Origin: Prevotellaceae bacterium
GTDB taxonomy: Bacteria > Bacteroidota > Bacteroidia > Bacteroidales > Bacteroidaceae
Direction of reading: 5' to 3'
NCBI GenBank assembly: GCA_030536165.1
Contig: JAUNQM010000042.1
Coordinates: forward strand, 1-11,715
Length of the DNA: 11,715 nt
Positions 6,456-11,715 of the stretch are shown here, piece after piece (position 1 is the stretch's first letter; every line of letters begins with the position of its first letter). A program made the translations under genes and the position numbers. Below the pieces are notes generated by a model, which ran no database searches, was not told where the DNA came from, and saw only the letters and a program-made list of their open reading frames with translations.

Positions 6456-7097
6456 TTATTTCAGCAAATTCTCAATTTCGTTGAAGATATAATCCTTGCG
6501 GTCGATAGTCTTCTTGCGGAACTTACCAAACATGCGGTTGAGTTTGTCTTGCTTCTTGTTGAGGGCGTAGCGGTCTGTGATTACGTTCTCAGCAGGTTCG
6601 TTGAAGCCACCGTCACGGTCTTTCTCATAGACGTATCTCATGCGATACATCTTTGCTGTTGCCTGACCATCTTTGCATGTAACGGCAAGAGTGAAGTCGA
6701 AGTCTGTCCTGTCAAGCACGAGTGCAGCTCTGCGGAAGACGAGGTACTCATAGAATCTTGCAGCAACGACACCTTCCTCTGGTTCGTCATATACGATAGA
6801 ACTGATTCTTGCGTCGTTCTCGTAAGTAATCTGATTAGGCTCTGCAATCCATTCGGTGAGCTTGCCCTTGACAAGGTCAAAGATTTGCTTTGCCGACTTT
6901 CCAGGTGCAGCAAATGTCTGTTCAAACACAACTGCGCCATCAACAACAGGAACTGTTCCGGCTGCGTATTTAGGTTCTAGCGTCGGCTTCACTTCCATCA
7001 TCTCTTTCTTTTCCTTCTCAGTCATTTCCCATGTGTTCTGGGCAAATGTAATGGTTGTGTGTGCAAGCACTATGGCTGCAAGAATAATCTTCTTCAT
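6456..7097 (-). CDS. Secreted DUF4468-like protein
   Basis: This 213-residue protein has a clear signal peptide, MKKIILAAIVLAHTTITFAQ, cleaved after FAQ. The mature part begins with a charged helix (NTWEMTEKEKKEMMEVKP) and then a compact alpha/beta domain: VVFEQTFAAPGKSAKQIFDLVKGKL, a conserved-looking YENDARISSIVYDEPE, FDFTLAVTCKDGQATAKMYRMRY, and a basic C-terminal helix of about residues 178-213. This layout (FEQTF..PGKSAKQIFD, later TLAVTCKDGQ..YRMRYVY) resembles the DUF4468 family with a TBP-like fold found in Bacteroidetes exported proteins. No enzymatic residues are evident. It probably acts in the periplasm or at the outer membrane and heads a short run with the small membrane protein and the porin. 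A -7-type box lies 24 bp upstream. Confidence 0.75.
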   Translation of the reverse strand: MKKIILAAIVLAHTTITFAQNTWEMTEKEKKEMMEVKPTLEPKYAAGTVPVVDGAVVFEQTFAAPGKSAKQIFDLVKGKLTEWIAEPNQITYENDARISSIVYDEPEEGVVAARFYEYLVFRRAALVLDRTDFDFTLAVTCKDGQATAKMYRMRYVYEKDRDGGFNEPAENVITDRYALNKKQDKLNRMFGKFRKKTIDRKDYIFNEIENLLK

Positions 7098-7121
7098 AAT
7101 ATATAAAGTTTTATTTGGCTA

Positions 7122-7129
7122 CAAAAGTA
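7122..7129 (-). promoter_or_regulatory. Probable -7 box for the DUF4468-like gene
   Basis: The minus strand reads TACTTTTG, a match to TAnnTTTG, 24 bp before the ATG at 7095-7097. No TTTG -33 element is seen at the usual distance, so the promoter is only half supported. An AT-rich leader without a Shine-Dalgarno sequence follows. Confidence 0.45.
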
Positions 7130-7154
7130 ATAAATAAAGTTCATTTATCTGCTT

Positions 7155-9185
7155 TTATAATAGTTTTTTTAACTTTTCTAATTCATCTCTGTACTGAGCC
7201 GCCTGTAGGAAATCGAGGTTCTTAGCTGCTTCCATCATCAGTTTCTCTGTGTGCTTAATGCTCCGTGCAAGGTCGTCCTTGCTCATGGACTTGATCAATG
7301 GATCAGCAACACACATGCTTTCTGGACCTGCCTCGGCTGCCATATCCGTGTATGCATGGCGTGAGTTGTCGCTTGGGTTTGTGCTATTTGAAACTATGCC
7401 TGATGCATGTATGGCTTTTACTATCTGTTGAGGAGTGATACCATGCTCTTCGTTGTAGCGGAGTTGCTTTTCGCGTCGGCGATTAGTCTCGTCGATAGTC
7501 TTCTGCATGCTTTCCGTTATAGTATCAGCATACATAATGACCATTCCGTTAATGTTACGCGCCGCACGTCCTGCAGTCTGCGTGAGCGAACGATGACTGC
7601 GAAGGAATCCTTCCTTGTCGGCATCGAGTATTGCCACGAGCGACACCTCTGGCAAGTCAAGACCTTCACGCAACAGGTTCACGCCGACAAGCACCTGAAA
7701 GACTCCTGCTCTTAGGTCGGCCATTATCTTCACGCGGTCAAGTGTGGCGACGTCGCTGTGTATGTAGTTCGCCTTCACGCCATTGTCGAGTAGATACTCT
7801 GTAAGTTCCTCTGCCATTCGCTTCGTAAGGGTGGTGACAAGCACACGCTCGTTTCTCTCTTCGCGAATGCGTATTTCCTCCATCAGGTCGTCAATCTGAT
7901 TCTCACTCCTTCGCACTACAATCTCTGGGTCAAGCAACCCTGTAGGTCGGATAACTTGTTCTACGACTACCCCTTCTGCCTCGTTGAGTTCGTAGTCGGC
8001 TGGCGTGGCTGACACATATATAACTTGGTGCGTGAGGTCGCGGAACTCGTCGAACTTAAGTGGGCGATTGTCGAAAGCCGCAGGCAAGCGGAAGCCATAC
8101 TCTACAAGATTGGATTTCCTTGCACGGTCACCGCCATACATAGCATTTAACTGCGGCACGCTGACGTGACTTTCGTCGATGACCATGAGATAGTCTTTCG
8201 GGAAGAAATCGAGCAGACAGTAAGGTCGTGTGCCTGGCTGTCGGCCGTCGAAGTAGCGAGAGTAGTTCTCAATACCCGAACAATGCCCAAGTTCACGTAT
8301 CATCTCCATGTCATACTCCACACGTTCCTTTATTCTCTGCGCCTCAATCATTCGTCCTTCCTTCTCGAAGAATGCCACTTGCTGCATCATATCGTCCTGT
8401 ATCTGACTTATTGCCGACGCAGTCTGTTCCTGTGATGTGATGAAAAGATTTGCAGGGTATATCTTGTAGCCATCAAACTTTGCCTTTTGTTTCAAAGTAA
8501 CTTCATCGAGTTCCTCAATCGAGTCAATCTCGTCATCCCAGAATGTTATACGCAGTATATCCTGACTATAAGCTAACGCAACATCAACAGTGTCGCCCTT
8601 GACACGGAAGCATCCGCGCTTGAGGTCGATGTCGTTTCTCACGTAAAGTGAGCGCACAAGCCGTCGGAGAAGTTCGTTCCTGCTGAGTATCTGCCCTCGT
8701 TGAACCTCTATTACATTCTCGTAAAATGCAGAAGGATTGCCCATGCCATAGATGCACGACACGGAAGAAACCACTATCACGTCTTTCCTGCCTGAAAGCA
8801 ATGCCGACGTTGCCGCAAGTCGGAGTCGGTCGAGTTCCTCGTTGATGGCAAGGTCTTTTTCTATATATGTGTCAGTCTGCGGCATGTAGGCTTCAGGCTG
8901 ATAGTAGTCGTAGTAAGAAACGTAGTATTCAACAGCGTTATCAGGGAAGAACCCTCGCAGTTCGTCATAGAGTTGTGCCGCCAAAGTCTTGTTGTGGCTG
9001 ATGACGAGTGTTGGCTTTCCTGCGTTGCGTATTACATTTGCAATTGTGAATGTCTTGCCCGAACCAGTCACACCGAGTAGCACTTGACTTTTATCGCCAC
9101 GCTCTACTCCTTCGGTAAGTTCGCGTATCGCCTCAGGTTGGTCGCCCGTAGGCTCATACGATGAGACAAGGTTATACTTTGGCAT
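7155..9185 (-). CDS. uvrB: Excinuclease ABC subunit B
   Basis: UvrB receives damaged DNA from UvrA, verifies the lesion and positions UvrC for dual incision in nucleotide excision repair. At 676 residues it is full length. Walker A GVTGSGKT is at 38-45; the DNA-threading beta-hairpin YYDYYQPEAYMPQTDTYIE at 91-109; Walker B VIDESH at 335-340; SATP at 392-395; helicase motif V GVNLLREGLDLPE at 501-513; motif VI QTAGRAARN at 536-544. The C-terminal UVR coiled-coil that binds UvrC covers about 637-672. All key residues look intact. The ATG at 9183-9185 gives the standard N-terminus (YNLVSSYEPTGDQPEAI), and it starts 9 bp after the upstream lipoprotein stop, so the two are almost surely co-transcribed. 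No LexA-like operator is apparent upstream. Confidence 0.98.
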   Translation of the reverse strand: MPKYNLVSSYEPTGDQPEAIRELTEGVERGDKSQVLLGVTGSGKTFTIANVIRNAGKPTLVISHNKTLAAQLYDELRGFFPDNAVEYYVSYYDYYQPEAYMPQTDTYIEKDLAINEELDRLRLAATSALLSGRKDVIVVSSVSCIYGMGNPSAFYENVIEVQRGQILSRNELLRRLVRSLYVRNDIDLKRGCFRVKGDTVDVALAYSQDILRITFWDDEIDSIEELDEVTLKQKAKFDGYKIYPANLFITSQEQTASAISQIQDDMMQQVAFFEKEGRMIEAQRIKERVEYDMEMIRELGHCSGIENYSRYFDGRQPGTRPYCLLDFFPKDYLMVIDESHVSVPQLNAMYGGDRARKSNLVEYGFRLPAAFDNRPLKFDEFRDLTHQVIYVSATPADYELNEAEGVVVEQVIRPTGLLDPEIVVRRSENQIDDLMEEIRIREERNERVLVTTLTKRMAEELTEYLLDNGVKANYIHSDVATLDRVKIMADLRAGVFQVLVGVNLLREGLDLPEVSLVAILDADKEGFLRSHRSLTQTAGRAARNINGMVIMYADTITESMQKTIDETNRRREKQLRYNEEHGITPQQIVKAIHASGIVSNSTNPSDNSRHAYTDMAAEAGPESMCVADPLIKSMSKDDLARSIKHTEKLMMEAAKNLDFLQAAQYRDELEKLKKLL

Positions 9186-9194
9186 TGATTAGTC

Positions 9195-9944
9195 TTACTG
9201 ATACTGTCGTATTCTTACGTCGATGTTTGTGCCTTCAAGCAGTTTTACGGCTTTGTCTATATCTGTATTGCCATAGTGGTAAGGGAAGAGAACCTTCGGC
9301 TTTACCATTGTTGCAGCCTTTGCAAGTTGCTCAGGCGACATTGTATATGGCAGGTTGCATGGCAAGAACGCCACGTCGATGTCTTTTATCTGTTTCATTT
9401 CTGGTATGTCTTCCGTATCGCCGGCAATGTAGATGCGGAAACCGTCAATGGTGAGGATGTATCCATTGTCGCGTCCCTTAGGGTGGAAGTTCTGCTTGTC
9501 GGCTGATGTGTTATATGCCGGAACTGCCTCTATTGTGATTTGCTGTTCATTGATTACGTCACCATTCTTTATTGCGGTGCCTTTTCCTCCAAGCATTTCT
9601 TTGCTATGCGGATTGACTATTATTTTTGTGTCGTCGTTAGCCAATTGGTTTATAGCCTCTGCATCGAGGTGGTCGCCGTGCTCGTGGGTGATAAGAATGA
9701 TGTCGGCCTTAGGCATCGTGGTATAGTCGGTTACGGGCTGTACTGCCTTAGTCACAGGGTCGATATACACCCACTTCTCGCCAATCTGCATGCGTACGCT
9801 GCCATGCTTGATGCAGTACATCTTGATTGGTGTGCCGTTATCTGTGGTAAATTCATCTACCGCAACATTTTGAAAGTTGTTGCTTTGCGCCGTGCAGCCT
9901 ACAAGGGCACACAGCATTGAAAATATACTCATAAGTTGTCGCAT
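9195..9944 (-). CDS. Metallo-beta-lactamase-fold (UlaG-like) lipoprotein
   Basis: This 249-residue protein starts with a lipoprotein signal: hydrophobic residues 4-13, then the lipobox LVGC with Cys17 as the likely lipidated residue, so it should sit in the periplasm or outer membrane. The remainder is a compact metal-hydrolase domain: ILITHEHGDHLD (84-94, ligands His87, His89, Asp91, His92), VPAYN (141-145), AGDTEDI with Asp176, and PYHYG with His223. VPAYN instead of a His-containing motif is a feature of the UlaG/YycJ-like group, which hydrolyses phosphoesters or lactones; the substrate is unknown. The exported location is uncommon for this group. It ends 9 bp before uvrB. No TAnnTTTG box is visible in the 209 bp before it, which are occupied by hairpin repeats, so it may depend on transcription from nhaC. 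Confidence 0.85.
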   Translation of the reverse strand: MRQLMSIFSMLCALVGCTAQSNNFQNVAVDEFTTDNGTPIKMYCIKHGSVRMQIGEKWVYIDPVTKAVQPVTDYTTMPKADIILITHEHGDHLDAEAINQLANDDTKIIVNPHSKEMLGGKGTAIKNGDVINEQQITIEAVPAYNTSADKQNFHPKGRDNGYILTIDGFRIYIAGDTEDIPEMKQIKDIDVAFLPCNLPYTMSPEQLAKAATMVKPKVLFPYHYGNTDIDKAVKLLEGTNIDVRIRQYQ

Positions 9945-9984
9945 GTTGTATTATAGGAGTTTCATATTAATTGATACTTTAATT

Positions 9985-10057
9985 GAGATCCTGAATCAAG
10001 TTCTTTCAGTCGCGCGATGCGCTTTGTGAAAGCGGCAAAGCCGATTACAGGATGACG
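9985..10057 (-). repeat. Long REP-like branched hairpin element (copy D)
   Basis: The outer arms ATCCTGAAT (9988-9996) and ATTACAGGAT (10044-10053) match the outer stem of the other family members, with one bulged base, and the element ends GACG. The interior is different: CTTTCA (10003-10008) pairs with TGAAAG (10027-10032) around GCGC/GCGC (10012-10015, 10019-10022), followed by CGGC-AAA-GCCG (10033-10043). It is again a multi-branched fold in an intergenic gap. Confidence 0.65.
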
Positions 10058-10060
10058 GAT

Positions 10061-10105
10061 GGGGGGCTCAAAATGACGGGTGGGGTGTTTTGGATGATGC
10101 CCCCC
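10061..10105. repeat. Small G-run/C-run inverted repeat
   Basis: GGGGGGC (10061-10067) and GCCCCCC (10099-10105) are exact reverse complements separated by 31 bases. It sits between two REP-like elements downstream of the antiporter gene and could add to a transcript-end structure. No T-run follows. Confidence 0.4.
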
Positions 10106-10109
10106 TGTT

Positions 10110-10137
10110 CGTCATTGCGGGCTTGACCCGCAATCTC
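10110..10137 (+). repeat. Short REP-like hairpin downstream of nhaC
   Basis: CGTC precedes arm ATTGCGGG (10114-10121), loop CTTGA (10122-10126), perfect arm CCCGCAAT (10127-10134) and CTC. It lies 16 bp past the antiporter stop, so in the minus-strand transcript it forms a stable eight-pair GC-rich hairpin that could protect or end the mRNA; there is no U-tract. Confidence 0.75.
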
Positions 10138-10153
10138 AATAACGACGCCCCTC

Positions 10154-11455
10154 TTACTCCAAATTCTTATTATATGCCTTCAATCTTGGTATGTTGAATA
10201 TGATTGACAGAATCATGAAGAATAGCAGTGCGTAAGGATAATAGACGTATGGAATCAGCGTCGTCACTGCCACTCCGCCCATTGCTGCTGCCGCAAGGAG
10301 GTGTATGCTGTAAGGTATCAACTCTTGTATGATACACGAACTGGTGTCCATCAGACTGGCTGCCTTGCGCGGATCAACACCATATTGCTCGCTAATCTGC
10401 TTTGCTGCCGGTGCTATGGTGAAGATTGCAATAGTGTTGTTTGCGGTGCATATACACGTCACAGCACTCAAAAGCGATATGGCAGCCTCGGCACTTCTTC
10501 TGCCGCGGATAATCCTTGTGCATTGCTTAGAGAGATATTCAAGACCGCCGTTGTGGGTTATGAGAGCCATCAGTCCTGCGGCAAGAAGGATAATGATGAT
10601 AAGAGAACTCATGCCATACATACCTTTCTCTATTGCAGCAATCCATCCGTAGAAGTCGAAGTCGCCGTATGCCATGCCCATTGCTCCGCAGAACAAGGTG
10701 CCGATTAACAGCAACACGAGGACATCAACGCCCGCCATCGCCATCAATATCACAAGCAAGTATGGTAGCACTTTTACATAGTTTATGTCTGTTTTCACGG
10801 CAACCGCCTCTGTCCCGACTCCGAGCAAAAGATATAAAATGATGGTGATTATGGCTGCAGGAATAGCAATCCAGATGTTCACATAGAACTTATCCTTCAG
10901 TTCGCACCCCTGTGTGGTGGTGGCTATTACCGTAGTATCTGATATGAAGGAAAGATTGTCACCGAACATGGCGCCACACACAATAATGGCACAAATCAGC
11001 GACATATTAGTTCCAGTAGCCTCTCCTATACCCACGGCAATAGGTCCCAATGCTACGATTGAGCCCATTCCAGAGCCTGTAGCCATTGAAACAAAGCATC
11101 CTGTGACGAATAGACTGGCGAAAATATACTGCGGTGGAAGGATTGACAAAAGACCATTGACAGTCTCATCGATACATCCCATCTCGCTTGCCGATGTAGT
11201 AAAACCTCCTGCGCACATCAATATCCACGCCACAAACATCATCTTCGTCGTACCTGCACCACGGCCGATAATCCTCACCCTGTCGGGAAGGCTGAGCCCT
11301 TTGGTGATAGCTACAGCATAGACTGTGGAAAAGAAAAACGATACCAGGACCGATACTTTCGAGAAGTCGCCTGCAATAATCGAAGCCGTGAAGAAGAATA
11401 CTAAGAAGAAAATTAACGGACTTACCCCTAACAAACCTTTTTTATCTACCTTCAT
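10154..11455 (-). CDS. nhaC: NhaC-family Na+/H+ antiporter
   Basis: This 433-residue polytopic inner-membrane protein has about 10 to 12 hydrophobic segments, starting with residues 11-28 (SPLIFFLVFFFTASIIAG). It is likely to exchange cytoplasmic Na+ for protons. The NhaC-like core is visible: GCFVSMATGSGMGSIVALGP at 119-138, GAMFGDNLSFISDTTVIA at 161-178 with Asp166 and Asp173 as charged membrane residues, and in the second half CTANNTIAIFTIAPAAKQIS plus DTSSCIIQELIPYS. The two halves show the repeated broken-helix layout expected of the ion transporter superfamily. Length is slightly below many NhaC proteins (about 450-480). Na+ specificity is inferred from family only; some members exchange organic acids such as malate for lactate. 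The ATG at 11453-11455 follows a promoter box by 26 bp. The next gene downstream is 209 bp away across hairpin repeats. Confidence 0.88.
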   Translation of the reverse strand: MKVDKKGLLGVSPLIFFLVFFFTASIIAGDFSKVSVLVSFFFSTVYAVAITKGLSLPDRVRIIGRGAGTTKMMFVAWILMCAGGFTTSASEMGCIDETVNGLLSILPPQYIFASLFVTGCFVSMATGSGMGSIVALGPIAVGIGEATGTNMSLICAIIVCGAMFGDNLSFISDTTVIATTTQGCELKDKFYVNIWIAIPAAIITIILYLLLGVGTEAVAVKTDINYVKVLPYLLVILMAMAGVDVLVLLLIGTLFCGAMGMAYGDFDFYGWIAAIEKGMYGMSSLIIIILLAAGLMALITHNGGLEYLSKQCTRIIRGRRSAEAAISLLSAVTCICTANNTIAIFTIAPAAKQISEQYGVDPRKAASLMDTSSCIIQELIPYSIHLLAAAAMGGVAVTTLIPYVYYPYALLFFMILSIIFNIPRLKAYNKNLE

Positions 11456-11481
11456 AATACCATTATTATATAATTAGACTG

Positions 11482-11510
11482 CAAATATATAATTTTTTTC
11501 GCAAAAACAA
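11482..11510 (-). promoter_or_regulatory. Probable promoter of nhaC
   Basis: The minus strand has TATATTTG (11482-11489), an exact TAnnTTTG box, with TTG (11508-11510) 18 bp upstream as a partial -33 element. The start codon is 26 bp downstream. The box overlaps the end of a 16-bp direct repeat. Confidence 0.55.
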
Positions 11511-11539
11511 CGCATATTGTAAGATAATTTTTTTCGCAA
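11489..11539. repeat. 16-bp direct repeat at the nhaC promoter
   Basis: ATAATTTTTTTCGCAA occurs exactly at 11489-11504 and 11524-11539, 35 bp apart. The first copy lies between the -33 and -7 regions of the predicted nhaC promoter and the second just upstream, an operator-like position. Poly-T content makes chance or an upstream AT element an alternative. Confidence 0.5.
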
Positions 11540-11593
11540 CCCCGATTTTGACACATCCTCCATCCCCCTCACCACCTGCTTTTGGCCGTTAAA

Positions 11594-11610
11594 AGTTGAT
11601 GGCATCAACT
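11594..11610. repeat. 17-bp palindrome
   Basis: AGTTGATG, a central G, then CATCAACT is a perfect palindrome of 8-bp arms. It lies 139 bp upstream of nhaC. It could be a regulator-binding site or part of a dispersed repeat; nothing else identifies it. Confidence 0.4.
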
Positions 11611-11675
11611 ACTCATCGCATACCCTCACTCCACTCATCAATATGCTTCACTCAAGTCGTCCGTTTAACTCGAAA

Positions 11676-11715
11676 AAAGTTTTTCAAAACTTTGCTCGAA
11701 GTTTTGAAAAACTTT
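11676..11715. repeat. Inverted repeat with 17-bp perfect arms at the window edge
   Basis: AAAGTTTTTCAAAACTT (11676-11692) and its exact reverse complement (11699-11715) flank the 6-base loop TGCTCG. On the minus strand the hairpin is followed by three more T bases and CG, so it may be a weak AT-rich terminator for a gene lying to the right. It may continue past the edge. Confidence 0.55.

Noticed and set aside
10061..10137. Standard rho-independent terminator after nhaC
   Set aside because: There is a strong hairpin 16 bp past the stop but no T-run after it on the minus strand, so I list it as a repeat only.

Overview
The window looks like a piece of a Bacteroidales chromosome, most likely Prevotellaceae. 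Evidence for this is the Bacteroidetes-type -7 promoter boxes (TAnnTTTG), the family make-up (a Porin_10-like outer-membrane protein, a DUF4468-like secreted protein, a short MltF-like transglycosylase), AT-rich leaders without clear Shine-Dalgarno sequences, and intergenic gaps filled with short hairpin repeats. The assignment rests on sequence character and remembered families, not on a search.

All nine genes are on the minus strand. In transcription order (right to left) they are: an NhaC-type Na+/H+ antiporter; a UlaG-like metallo-beta-lactamase-fold lipoprotein ending 9 bp before uvrB; uvrB; a secreted DUF4468-like protein; a 60-residue two-helix membrane protein; a 766-residue putative porin; an HD-domain hydrolase; an MltF-like lytic transglycosylase; and a hisC homologue whose end lies 24 bp from the left edge. 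The layout is housekeeping plus cell envelope, with no phage, plasmid, CRISPR, rRNA or tRNA features seen. Close spacing suggests three transcription groups: the lipoprotein with uvrB; the DUF4468-like protein, small membrane protein and porin, possibly with the HD gene; and isolated mltF and hisC.

Two things stand out. First, the HisC homologue is full length and otherwise well conserved, but the PLP Schiff-base lysine is isoleucine (residue 206) and the phosphate-binding arginine eight residues on is asparagine (residue 214). Each change needs at least two base substitutions. It should not be able to act as a normal histidinol-phosphate aminotransferase.

Second, the gaps at 1063-1267, 2468-3134 and 9945-10153 carry one family of hairpin repeats. 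The short form is CGTCA, an 8-base arm, the constant loop CTTGA, the complementary arm, then usually CTCC. Arms differ between copies with pairing fully kept. Long forms keep the outer stem but enclose branched interiors of 45 to 90 bases, and two long copies flank mltF in inverted orientation. The 2468-3134 gap also holds an unrelated 105-bp cluster of four ACACCTNAGGTGT palindromes. The 260 bp right of nhaC hold its promoter, a 16-bp direct repeat, a 17-bp palindrome and a 17-bp-arm inverted repeat reaching the right edge.
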